From NCBI GenBank assembly GCA_020746875.1, contig JAGTJL010000020.1, forward strand, positions 1-64,000: a stretch of 64,000 nucleotides of DNA, written 5' to 3'. This document shows positions 46,391 to 56,650 of this stretch, piece by piece (position 1 is the first letter of the stretch; the number at the start of each line of letters is the position of its first letter). Both the position numbers and the translations under genes were made by a program. Source of the stretch: Rhexocercosporidium sp. MPI-PUGE-AT-0058. Its lineage: Eukaryota; Ascomycota; Leotiomycetes; Helotiales. The notes under the pieces were generated by a model. That model was not told the DNA's origin. It was given only the letters and a program-made list of their open reading frames with translations, and searched no databases.

Positions 46391-46857
46391 TCCTCTCGAG
46401 GTCAGATTTAAGTGGCCGATTAAGGCACGTGTGCATCCCCACCAAATAGCTTTATTTACATGCTCTTTAATATCGTATTATTTGCCTATTTCTACTCTTA
46501 TACTCCTAAAAGCGCTTTGTTTATTAATTAAACATCTTTCTTATATTCTCCATGTCTGTTTCCTTATATAAAATCTTAGTAAAACGAGACATCGCTGCCC
46601 TTCGTAGTGCAGCGCTTTTGATGAAACTTCGTCTTCTAAGGACGGGCTATTAACTCTAAAATAAAGAAATCAAGAGAAACACTAGGTAATTTAATATATA
46701 GCATATTATGCTCTTCTAGCCACTTCTTCGTACCTTTGCTTGTATGAGCTAAATCGGCGTCTTGACAACCGTTAAACCTAACGCTTTCATCTCATCTACG
46801 ATTTGGTGGAGATGCGCACGTGCCTTAATCGGCCACTTAAATCTGACCTCGAGAGGA
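46391..46857. mobile_element. Tc1/mariner-derived non-autonomous element with 57-bp TIRs
   Basis: Bases 46391-46447 and 46801-46857 are inverted copies of each other with two mismatches over 57 bp (inner end ATTTGGTGG, outer end CTCGAGAGGA). They bound a 467-bp unit whose inside is AT-rich. On the minus strand, from about 46765 to 46650, it reads DLAHTSKGTKKWLEEHNM then IKLPSVSLDF, matching the end of Tc1-type transposases (usual form DxAPxHTSK...WLxEH...LPxxSPDLNPIE). A GLTVVKTP segment just before it is in another frame. So this is an internally deleted derivative of a Tc1-like element, mutated by RIP and indels. No clear TA duplication is seen at the ends. Confidence 0.75.
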
Positions 46858-47590
46858 TGTCGTATCCAAACCGCTCCCCACGCCTATGCTTGTCCAACGT
46901 CTCTTAGTCGCACAGACGAGCGCTGTCTCGAGAGGTCGTGCTGAAACGGGTCATCTTCGAGCCTCTGGCTTCCGAAATGTTGGTTTGCGGGACTTGGCCC
47001 TGTTGGCCTATGCTTTCTATTTTGCTTGTCATATTCTTGTCTAACTCATCAGAGCTTAGTGAGATGTTTCGAGACCTACTCGGCGTTGACTGGACTGCAC
47101 GAGCGGCATGCTTGGCCCCTGGGCGTTTCAAAGCGTTTTGATCTGTCTCAACTCTTGGAAAGCTTAGCACGGTCTTGGGAGACCCCCATGATGTCAAACC
47201 GTCAACTGTTTCTCCTTCTCCTTAAATTGTCACTGCCCTCAGATTATAGGACGCCATCCGAGCATAAGTGCAGCTCTTTGGTGTCAGTTTTCCAAATCAG
47301 CATCGCCGCATTGGCGCAAAATAGTTGTGTCGGTCTGAACATAGCCTGGTGGCTTCAATCCATTGACTGTGAGTGACAGGCGCACGGTTGCTCTTTTATC
47401 AAAGAGATGAACTTTCTGTTCATCAAGGCCAGGGATTTTCCATAAAGCCTTAGACTCCCTTTATCACTCGCAAAGCTGCGATAGAAACCAGATTTCAAGA
47501 CTGCCAACTCATTTCCTTTCGTCTTCTTCTTTGATTTTGGCGTATATTATTTTACCTTTCTTTTTCAAGCCTTTTTTCTCTCTTTTCAAC
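46858..47590. other. Gene-free stretch and LtrA promoter
   Basis: About 730 bp of normal composition. Open frames at 46904-47197 (minus) and 47026-47376 (plus) are not recognisable. The last ~70 bp are pyrimidine-rich, as expected just before the start codon of the following gene. Confidence 0.3.
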
Positions 47591-49593
47591 ATGGGTCACC
47601 AGAAAAGCCTTGATGGCTTCACAAAGATTGTTGACGAGCCGCTGGACGATGAGCTCTCCAAAGGAGCCCACATTCTACGAAGACGTCAACTAGAAAACCT
47701 ACCCATCTTTGGGGAATTGGTCGAACACGCCGATGCATACGAACTTCGATACCATGAGCATGAAGATGCTCGAAATATCGAGTTGTTCTTCGATCTCTTC
47801 TTCGTCGCCATCTTCAGTACCTTCACAAAGAATCATGAAATCAATAGTCTCCAGGCTTTGTCATCATACGCTGTTTATTTTGGTGTCATTTGGGCTTCAT
47901 GGCTGCAGGTTTGCCTATACGATGTTCGGTTCGGCTTTGATAGTATCTCAGAGCGTTGTACGAAGGCTGTGCAGATGGTGATGTTCATTGGTTTCGCGTC
48001 AGCTTCAGGGTGTTTACAACTTGGCCCCGATGCGCCTATAAAGAAGAAAGCTGCATTGTCAGGATTTGAATCTCTGAACATGCTCATGATTATTTCTAGA
48101 GCACTTTTCTCTCTCCAGTAAGTTCCTTGCTCTTTGCACATAATATCACCTCCCCTCCCCGATGCTGTGTCCAGGGCGAACAATCTCTAATCTTAGCTCT
48201 CTCTAGGTATCTAGGGGCATTCTTCTTGGTGGGACGAAAGCACAAGCCAGCAAAGGTGCCACTGTTGATTATTTCTTCGATGTATGCTTTTGTCAGCGCT
48301 ATCTACGCCCTCCTGTTCAAATTCGTCCTCCTCGATAATGGCAAGGAAGAGAGCTTTTATGGCTACTATGCTATCATCGCTGTCGAACTCGCGACTATGT
48401 CGCTTGTGGCCTACCGATACGAATGTGTCAGCTTCAAAGACACCCACCTACATAAACGACTAATGGTCCTGACACTCATGATCCTTGGAGAGGGGATCAT
48501 CGTCTGCGCTTTCAGTTTTGCGAAGATTAGCTCCAAGTCTGGATGGTCTCCCAACTCTTTCGGGCAGGCACTATGTGTCATTTTGAGCATCGTAAGTTTG
48601 CTACGAGTAGTTTTGTAATCAAGTGCTGACGTATCAAAGTACTTTATATACTGCCTCTACTTCGGTAATTCTGGTATTGAATTGGCACGTGAGTTCAAGG
48701 CAGCGAAACAGCAGATTTACACAATGCTGCACTTGCCATTCCATCTCTCTTTGGCTCTCACCCTTGAAGGACTTCGGACTTGGACGATTATCGCCAATGT
48801 TCAGTACAACTTCAAAAAAGTAGGCGGGTATCTCGATAAGGCTATTGGCGAGACACCCAACGTCTACCGACTTTCAGAACTTAGCGCGGCACAGGGGACT
48901 AAAATTGTTTCTGTTGTTAACAAGACCATCATCGACTTCGGGTTTGACGATACCGATTCATGGCCATTGATGCAGACTGCGCTGACCAAATTGAATCTCG
49001 CCTGGCAAGACGACGCCGCAACGATCGCAGCACCAGTCCTTGGAGATAGCCCACAAACCAAAAATTCTGTGTTGAAGTTCTATTGGGAAGAACTCATTGC
49101 TCTTGTTCAAAACGAGCAATTCGCTGCCAATAGCTTGGCAATTCCAGAAGTTCAACTCAAAGCTGCAAAAGGGTCCGGTACGGCTGAGATGGCAGCGTAC
49201 TTTGAGGTTTTCAAGATGATCTTCATCTACTTCTTCACCTCCACGGCGCTGGTTATGATCTTGTTGAGTGTTTTCCGCCGAATGAGCATCGGTCCCATGG
49301 ATCGTTATGACACGATCATGATCAACGTTCGAATCGTCATGGGTCTGATGTTGGGGTTATTGGGGCTGATGGGGCTCATGAATTCCAAGATCAACAGCTA
49401 TATTGATAGTGGCGTGCTCCTCCCCACCTTTATCTTTGTGCTCATCTTTGGTAAACTCCCCACTCTTCATCCTTAAAGCAAATAAATCTAACATTTTATT
49501 TCAGTTGTATCCCTTGAAAAAGGATTAACAGTCTTTGCGATCAAGACCACAACAAGACATATACCGATTAGTCAAGAGCCGAGCAAGAATTGA
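47591..49593 (+). CDS. Low temperature requirement A (LtrA) family membrane protein
   Basis: Four exons: 47591-48117, 48207-48591, 48640-49450, 49505-49593. Introns of 89, 48 and 54 nt are GT-AG and phase-consistent, giving 603 residues. The LtrA hallmark is near the N terminus: ARNIELFFDLFFVAIFSTFT, then a membrane helix ending in WASWLQVCLYDVRF. More helices follow, with the conserved HLHKRLMVLTLMILGEGII (family LGE motif) and AAKQQIYTMLHLPFHLSLAL. A soluble segment (about 370-490) interrupts the last helices. LtrA was named from Listeria growth at low temperature; the role of the fungal multi-pass proteins is unknown. I start at the ATG of MGHQKSLDG. Intact. Confidence 0.9.
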
Positions 49594-50129
49594 AAAGCCT
49601 TCGAATAAGTGAACAGTAGACTTGATGTCGTTAGCACGATTATATCCTAGCTCCAACAGTTACTCAAGACATAGTTGTTGAGCAATGTGTTCGTTCTCAA
49701 CACAATTATAATATAAATTCTATTTGAATTTAAGTATAGTTTCAACTTGCAGTGAGCTCTATGTCATGTCAGAGGATGGGATATTCAATGTAGCATGTTC
49801 GTTGATGGTCTCGCAATGGATGAAAAGGATTTCATTTTCTCGAGGTTATCTAGTCATCGACCCATACCTTTACCCTACTAACCCACACGAGAGTGAGACT
49901 TCTTTAATCGATATCCCACTCTACATCGAATTCTTCAAATATGAATGTTATAATTTTGAAGTCATTTAGAGTCTCTTCGTGCGCCTTTAAATTCTTCAAT
50001 AAGTCTCAAGGGTCATCGTCCACGTATTTGATATTGATTCTTGAAAATGCTCACAGCGCGGATACTTGATAGTTTTCAAGAAATGTATAGGCTTTAAGGT
50101 TTAGTTAGCACTTATTTTAAATCTCGATC
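49594..50129. other. AT-rich intergenic region
   Basis: About 540 bp, moderately AT-rich, holding the LtrA 3' UTR. An 81-codon frame at 49724-49969 is not recognisable. It marks the start of the pseudogene-rich zone. Confidence 0.35.
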
Positions 50130-50890
50130 AATGAGCAGGGGTAAGCGCCCAGAGGAAATGACTGCGCAGCACCCAAATCGCTCTGTTCCCCTCAGACCAG
50201 GATGTCACAGCGAAAGGATGGCTTGCCAAAAAGACCAAAAACCGACCGGGATCCACAGCACAATGTGCTGTCCAGCCTTGACTTTTAACGATCGAGATAG
50301 AGTTAAGCGGATCTTAACTACGTCATTCATGTGGCTGATAGAAGCTTGAGGAAAACTGCGGCCAACGGCTTTGTTTCGCCAGATGGAGAATCCACACTGG
50401 AGGAGAAACGTTGAAAGGAATATTCCTGCAAAGATGTAGATATATACGCGGGTAAGGAGCGGCGACGATACGAAGTACCGCCAAATGGAAAAGGCAGAAA
50501 GTACTGCTAATGCTTGATGTGTGCGGCTAAAGAATTCGTACGAGAGCCTCCGGAGAAGAGGCAGAGAGAGCATGAGAAGACAGAGCGAGGATCCTCCCTA
50601 CGCAGAGTTAAGTATAGTCAACATAGGATGGAAGGGATTGAAACTTACGACTAATCCCCATAGATTCTCCGGTACGTGGAGGGAGAAAGAGGTTTGACTA
50701 ACAACAACCGTAATTACGTAGAACACCACAAGGACGCACAATATTACCCCAGCTAGGCGGTGGAAGCGTCGAAACGTGTCCAAGGAAACGCCGAGGAGAT
50801 CTGTAAGAACGTTAATTGAAGGACCGGAAAAGAGCGGGATTAAGTTGATCAACGAGAGATTTGCGGCCCGCAGACCAGCCCTGAGATGGA
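50130..50890 (-). pseudogene. Ferric reductase (FRE/NOX-type) fragment
   Basis: The minus strand encodes the middle of a ferric reductase transmembrane protein. Part one (50890-50650) reads AANLSLINLIPLFSGPS and FRRFHRLAGVILCVLVVFYV, with the heme-type His in the HRLAG segment. A 49-nt intron (GTAAGT...GCGTAG) follows. Part two has YEFFSRTHQALAVLSAFSIW and the start of the FAD domain, KVKAGQHIVLWIP. Near 50233 the frame breaks: the current frame runs FWSFWQAILSL-stop, while another continues with SHPFAVTSW, the family's FAD-binding HPF motif. The N-terminal exons and the whole NADPH domain are missing. An intact enzyme would reduce Fe(III) chelates at the plasma membrane; this copy cannot. 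Confidence 0.8.
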
Positions 50891-50947
50891 TGACACCTTA
50901 TCTTCCATCAGGCCATTCCAAACGCTCCTCGACATCGACGATTAGAT

Positions 50948-51640
50948 ATGGATCCAGCCTCGGGCTCTCTCTTGCAAGGCATTCAGTACAAGCCCCTCAA
51001 CGCTTCTCGCAACGAGATTCGAGTTTTATCCTTCGAGCCTCCCTCGGCACCCGATGACTTGAGCAGTCGCCTAGATCGCATTCTGGGTCGAGGTCTCGAT
51101 CCCTTGCGCCTCACACTTAAGCACGTATCTTTAGACGACTTCAAGCCAGAATATACAGTATTTCGTACCGAACGTCCTACGCAATGGAGGACGAGCCAGG
51201 TTGACGACGCCTGGTGCGATCAGTTTGAGCTTGAACTAAGGTTAATATCCTCAGACGTGTTCCGCACTATTGCTAAGTTCATATAAGGCGATTACGCAGT
51301 AATCAATTACATATGAGGAAGCCTAGAAGATACGAAGACAATCACTATTAACAGGATGCCCGTTGCCGTTAGGAAGAACCTAGCTGCTGCTTTGAACTGC
51401 CTTCGGTCTTCCCTCGTAAATAAGGTCTGGATCGACGCCGTTTGCATTAATTAGGACGACATCGACGAGCGTAATATTCAGGTCCTAAAGATAAGAGATA
51501 TCTTCAGCTAGTCGCTAGCCGTAACGATATGGCTCGGAGAAGATGAAATGAGCAATACATGCCTGGAATCTTCGGTCGAGACTTCGTTTAATAAGCTTCG
51601 CCTTTATAATATAATTTTAGCGGCCTACGGCAGGCAAATA
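50948..51640 (+). pseudogene. HET-domain (heterokaryon incompatibility) protein, RIP-degraded
   Basis: Open from the ATG at 50948 to 51286, beginning YKPLNASRNEIRVLSFEPP and LTLKHVSLDDFKPEY, the normal N terminus of a HET-domain protein. Further on, other plus-strand frames give YAVINYI-stop-GSLED (family SYTWG), RMPVAVRKNLAAALNCLR, VWIDAVCIN-stop-DDIDERN and DIFS-stop-SLAVTIWLGEDE. These are all core HET motifs, with TGA for Trp and TAG for Gln, as RIP produces. Beyond about 51640 the sequence dissolves into the AT-rich block. Intact members trigger non-self recognition cell death; this copy is dead. It lies only ~60 bp from the ferric reductase relic, which is transcribed the other way. Confidence 0.88.
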
Positions 51641-51699
51641 TTAAAAGCAGCTTGAGGGATCGACGTGAAAGCATAGGTATCATGAATTAATTTTCCTAT

Positions 51700-52860
51700 T
51701 CTAGTGTCCCGTATGAGGTTAGTAAGCTTGCTGCTCTTGCTCAAGCGCTAATCACCCTCGGCTCACCCTCGGCTTAGTCGATTCGCCTGAGAACTTAAGC
51801 ACCCTGTCCCTAATTTCCAGCTTTTCCTTTAGGGAATCACAGCAAAAATGCGGGGAAGCTTTAACTAATAGTCCTTATATAATAAACGAAAAATATATAT
51901 AATAAATAATTTTTTTTAATTTTACTAATAAATAAAATTTAACGTAATAACTCTTATTCTTTTATTAAAAATCGTTCGTGATTTCAAAACCGCTTATTAT
52001 CTTATATCTTTTTAAATATATAACTTTTAATTATTATATATTATTTTAAGAATTAATTTTAATATAATCTCCGATTGAATTTTAATTAATTTTAATTTAT
52101 ACTTATATTTTTATTTTATTTTAAAAATCACGTTATTTTAATACATTCTTATTATTTACTTCCTCTTTTTTAGTATTCTTTTTTTACTTATATTAATTCT
52201 CTTATTTAAATATTAATTAACTTTATAAATAATAATTTAAATATATAATTATTTTATAAGTTTTTATTTATAAAATAATTAATTTAAATTCTATTATTAT
52301 TATACGTTATTAAAATTATAACTTTTATTTTTTATATTTGCGAGGACTAAATATAATTATATTTAAAAGCTTTTTATCTTCTTCGATTTATAAAAGAAAT
52401 AACTTTTTTAATTATTAATCGAGACGTATTATTTTTATAAATTATCTTATTTTAACTTAAATTATAATATATATATAAATTACTTATATTTAATATTAAA
52501 AAACGTTTTACTTACTTTAAAGCCTTTTACCTAAAACCTCGATTAAGTTATTTATATTAAGTTATTTATATTAGCCGCTTCTCGAACTTTATAAGCTCTA
52601 AAAAATATCCTTAAGCCTCTCGACCTTTTATTTAATATTTTTTTTTTTTATAATATTATTCTATATATAACTCGCTTTTTATATAATATAAAAATTACTT
52701 TATACGGCATATAATACTTTTAATATAACCTCGACTTAAATACCTTCCGCTTTATTACTACTACCTTTATCTTCTGCTTTTTATATATTAACTATAAGAG
52801 CTTAATTAGTTATTAAATTTTAATATTTTTAAATATAAATATTAATATAATAACGTAAAT
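51700..52860. repeat. Extremely AT-rich RIP isochore
   Basis: More than 1 kb composed almost entirely of A and T with TTTAATATA-like sequence. No coding frame, hairpin or tandem array stands out. It directly truncates the HET relic on its left and the arylsulfotransferase relic on its right, so it is probably a heavily mutated transposon inserted between or into them. Confidence 0.75.
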
Positions 52861-52861
52861 T

Positions 52862-53320
52862 ACTTTTCCGTGGATACTCGGTGAGTGTAGCTGTGTTATC
52901 GTACCCCATGAACATTACAACACTGTAGTAAAAACCAGCACCGTGGCCGCTTACAGCATCATACGCAGCCCAGAAAGTGAGATACTGTTCACATTGATAT
53001 CATTGCACCAACAGGTTGCAAATCTAGATGTAGCCTCGAAGCTTCCATACCAAATTGCCAACACTGTCCAGTATCATGGCACTCGCTTCTTTTGTTGCTC
53101 CACCTCTTGGAGTTAGGAACGTATCACGTCTATCCTCGCATTTCGAAGTCGATTGTAGAAAATTCAAGCGAGGAGAGATGATATCAATATTGTTGGATGT
53201 TTGAACTAGATAGACTCCATAGTTGCCAGCATCGAAATTGGGGTCTTTATGATGGACTTCGAGATCCGCTAGAGCACGCTGAATGAGGAAGATGAGAGTT
53301 GAAGAGTAAAGGAGCTTCAT
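52862..53320 (-). pseudogene. Arylsulfotransferase (ASST-type), truncated N-terminal part
   Basis: From the ATG at 53320 the minus strand gives a signal peptide (MKLLYSSTLIFLIQRALA) and the ASST N terminus: ISPRLNFLQSTSKCED, TFLTPRGGA and AMILDSVGNLVWKLRGY. The same frame then passes a TAG and a TGA but still reads QYLTFWAAYDAVSGHGAGFYY, a strong family motif, to about 52865. There it meets the AT-rich block. The stops fall where the family has conserved residues (a Gln after the WxxxGY segment). Intact relatives are secreted enzymes transferring sulfate between aryl groups. More than half of the protein, including the catalytic region, is absent. Confidence 0.82.
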
Positions 53321-53679
53321 AGCTGCAATAAACGAAACATGCAAAAATGAATGCTTCAATCACGCAAAAACGGAAAAGGGGGTGTCAATTGAAGATCGTA
53401 CAGTCCTCGAGGTTTCTGGTTCCGATGCCATGACTTGGCCGCACTTCTGTTCCCTACGATCTTCACAAATTCGACCATCATAATGAGAGTCTAGTAGGAC
53501 TCAATTTCATCTTCATCAGAATATTTTGAAGGCATTCGACGTTGAGTGATGTGGCTTCATCTTCACAGACCCAAAACTAAGCTAAAAATCAAACTTTTAA
53601 CATAAAATCCTTATTAAGTAATTATACTTACGCTAAGACCTCGACGAAGCAAGCCTCGCGCGACAAACGGGTACGCTAT

Positions 53680-53890
53680 TAAATCCTTTACTTTAAGGTC
53701 ATTTGCGAAATAGAACATCATAATATACGGGCGTTAAAAGTGCTACAGAATCCCGAGATTGAAAATGTAGTGTTAATAGATTTCGCACGGTTAGAGATTT
53801 TAAAGCTGGGGCTAGTTCTTTAAATGATTCCACCTAACCGGAAGCGGAAGCATCTCCATATCGACCGTGAGGCATCCTGTCGAAGTCGTT
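53680..53890 (+). pseudogene. Kinase-like protein relic
   Basis: The plus strand reads ICEIEHHNIRALKVLQNPEI, NVVLIDFARLEIL, a TAA, then MIPPNRKRKHL. The order HHDIR..NVL, V-IDFxR and SPNRKRR is a pattern I know from a large family of fungal kinase-like proteins, where the first motif is the catalytic loop and the second the DFG equivalent. Only this C-terminal piece survives. Confidence 0.5.
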
Positions 53891-53974
53891 CTGACGGAAT
53901 TTTCTTTAATCCTAGCAAGTGCTTCGATTAAAGCGACCCATATGGTTTAAGTAGTCCACAGCACAAGTCACTTT

Positions 53975-54319
53975 TTATGGCGATGTCTTGCAGCAATAAT
54001 CTGATGTATCCTCCCTCATCACCTCGTCATCATTGACCTGGCTCGCATCCATTGCGGGATTGAGGCCTGCAAAAGTACACATTACGACCGTCGCACCTGC
54101 ACCTCCCACACCGATCAGGCTCTTCTGGAAGCTCTGAAGAGGAGGTCCAATTGATTCCGTTGACAGCTCCCTTCCGCACTCCATCAAACCTCTGCTCCTG
54201 CTGCGGCCTTTTTCGGATGCAGTACAGTAGCTGTGATGTGAGTCACTGATAGTTCGTTCTAGACTTAGCGCAAGAAGGGCCGGGTCGAGCCGAGTACATG
54301 CAACCTCCACTCGCGCCAT
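53975..54319 (-). CDS. Short open frame, uncertain
   Basis: From the ATG at 54319 this frame encodes about 114 residues. The first 80 look helical and heptad-like (LDPALLALSLERTISDSHH, then RGLMECGRELS and LQSFQKSLIGVGGAGATVV). I do not recognise a family. It may be a fragment of a larger helical protein or a chance frame. It lies in a zone of decayed genes, which lowers the odds that it is expressed. Confidence 0.2.
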   Translation of the reverse strand: MARVEVACTRLDPALLALSLERTISDSHHSYCTASEKGRSRSRGLMECGRELSTESIGPPLQSFQKSLIGVGGAGATVVMCTFAGLNPAMDASQVNDDEVMREDTSDYCCKTSP

Positions 54320-54744
54320 CTCCACATGTCTTGAACAACTGCTTGGGGGAGACTAAAGGTGCGGGGACACGAGATAGCTAGCAGAAGCGGCAGCCAAAGA
54401 GCCCGACATATTGAAGTATAGCATTCCTCGAGACGCCTATATAAATAGTTGTAGATAGGAACCAGACCATCTAGTGGAGAAGGTTGCTGGTCGCGTCACC
54501 GTGATGAACTGAAGTGTGAATTACCGGATTCAGCAAGGCGTACTTCGGCAACTGGCGCCGAAGCTGGACCATGCCAGCATTAGCAGTCCGTACGGTGGAC
54601 AGCCGGAACCGAAGTATGAATAAAAAAGTCACTAGGCCAAACGTTGTTTCGACTTTAGGAGTCGTTAGGTTTCAACATCACTTTGATATTATGACACATT
54701 TCAAACATTAAGACTACCTCGCGCATTGCACGTACACCTTCCCA

Positions 54745-55650
54745 TTGTTAGCTCTTAAAAGGACAACGTTTTCATTCTTTTACCTCGTAATATCGACCAC
54801 ACTTCTTGGCATCGGTGGTTCCTCAATCGTGACTGCAGCAAACGACGGGAAGACTATGCTCAAAGGCTATAAAGCTTGGGATGGAGATCAGCTTCTTGCA
54901 CTTAAAGAGGAAAATGGCTGCCAAAAGCTTTTGGCTAAGGAAGAGCATGTGTACCGGCTGCTTGGCGAATATTTTCATATCTTGCGGTGCTACGGCCTTG
55001 TCGAAGTTCGTCCGAGTGTACATTCCCCACGACTAGAGCGAGCGTTATATGGCAATGTCCGAGAGTTTATTAGAAACAATAAGAAAACGTCTTTATCTAA
55101 GGAAGACCAGCTGAATATGGCTCTTGGGGCGTCAAGTGGAATAGCTTATATGCACTCAAAAAATATAATACACTGTGATATCAATTGTCGCAATCTATTA
55201 TTGTTTCCTAATTGGGTCGTCAAGGTTGGCAACTTTGCAAGCGCTAGAGATGGAAATCCATCCGAGAATAACATTGTCGAAGAGATCCGCTATAAATTAC
55301 CCCTCCGAGGTAGGGTTTTCGAAGACCGCCCGTATATCAAACGGGAACTTTTTGCTCTGGGATCAGCTATCTACGAGATCATGGCCTAGGAAATGTCCTT
55401 TAAGGAACTAGGGACCGACGATGTCGAGAAGAGGTATGCTGCAGAGGAGTTCCCTGACGTGACCTGTGTTTTAGCTGGAGACATCATTCGTGATTACTGG
55501 GATGAGAAATTCGAGACAGCAGAAGATATAGAGGGTGCTATAAAGAAGCTTTAGCAAAAGCGCCAGTCGGGGGCGCTTTCGAAGCTTATGGATATCACAC
55601 TTGACTTTTGCGATATGCCGACCTCCGCTGAGGTGTGAGACGGAATTAGT
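54745..55650 (+). pseudogene. Protein-kinase-like gene with premature TAG
   Basis: The open frame 54745-55389 encodes 214 residues of a fungal kinase: a degenerate Gly-loop region GIGGSSIVTAA, MLKGYKAW, EEHVYRLLGEYFHILRCYGL, catalytic loop HCDINCRN, then WVVKVGNFASA where DFG is expected (Asp to Asn, a G-to-A change) and KRELFALGSAIYEIMA. It stops at TAG (55387-55389) exactly where the family has Trp (EIMAW). The same frame continues with VEKRYAAEEFPDV and DIIRDYWDEKFETAEDIE to another TAG at 55552. Both the loss of the DFG Asp and the Trp-to-TAG change fit RIP-type mutation, so it should be inactive. Confidence 0.75.
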
Positions 55651-56650
55651 CCTAGATCGTCTACTGGACGCAGCAAGGTTGAAGCCCGTGTGGAAGAACG
55701 GACTATGCATAAGCGAGGCTCAGTTAGACAGGAGCATTGTGAGGCTCGTTCTATTGTTATTTATTTGTTTTACAAAGGATCTAGGTAGAACGATATAATA
55801 TAATCATAACAGGGATGCCAATCAACGCGACCCTCTCTTCTCTTCTTCCAATGTCAGCCCCTTCATATTCTTTTGTGGCATTTCACCCAGGCACCTAATT
55901 CCCCCATCCATCCCCTTGGACGTTGCTTCCCTCGACCGTACTTGCTCCCGCGTCGGGACTGGCCCACAGAAGGACAAGGCCCCTTTTACACATTCGCTTC
56001 TGGTAGACACCAAGAGACAGGTAGGTGCACCGAGCTTGAGCTGCTGCCTGTCCACCTGCGTTGGGGAGTCTACTCGCCTCTCGGCCGGATCATGTTCCAG
56101 TGTGTGCGTACTGTAGGCCAAGTCTTGTGAAGGGAACTTGCCAACGATTTACTCCCGGGACTAGCGCGAATATCGAATTGAAGAGCCGTTTCCTTAAGGG
56201 AAAGGCGCTCTCCCTATACTTTGACATCGATTAGGCTATTCTTAATAAGGACTAATTATACTAATTATATAACGTACGTAAAAGTATATAGCCTCGTTTA
56301 TGGAATCTAGCCTCGCCTAGTCCTATAACTAAGTGGGTAATGACGTATTCCTTTACAGAACTTCTGATATACTATGATGTAACCTACTAATGCTAATTAG
56401 GCATAATAAATAGAGTGAGAACCACTACGTTCACAGAAAGCTCACCGAGACTTTTATTCCGATGCGTAATAACACGACGCAGCTAAGTGGAAGCTGGCTA
56501 CATCGTCGTAAAACATTTTCTTTATTAACTAAGTAATACTATAATCAAGTCTAAAAATCATCAATTTATCTTATGAAATTTTAATTGATTAGAATAAAAT
56601 ATTAATTAATTAATCTAAATAATCCTTTAACACACTATCCCAAACCAAAA
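55651..56650. other. Gene-free stretch with AT-rich part
   Basis: About 1 kb. Bases 55830-56150 have normal GC; open frames there on both strands lack recognisable features. From 56220 to 56650 the sequence becomes AT-rich and TpA-rich, another probable RIP patch directly in front of the transporter relic. Confidence 0.35.

Noticed and set aside
45894..46445. Minus-strand 183-codon frame
   Set aside because: It crosses a tandem repeat and the left TIR, and contains no recognisable protein sequence.
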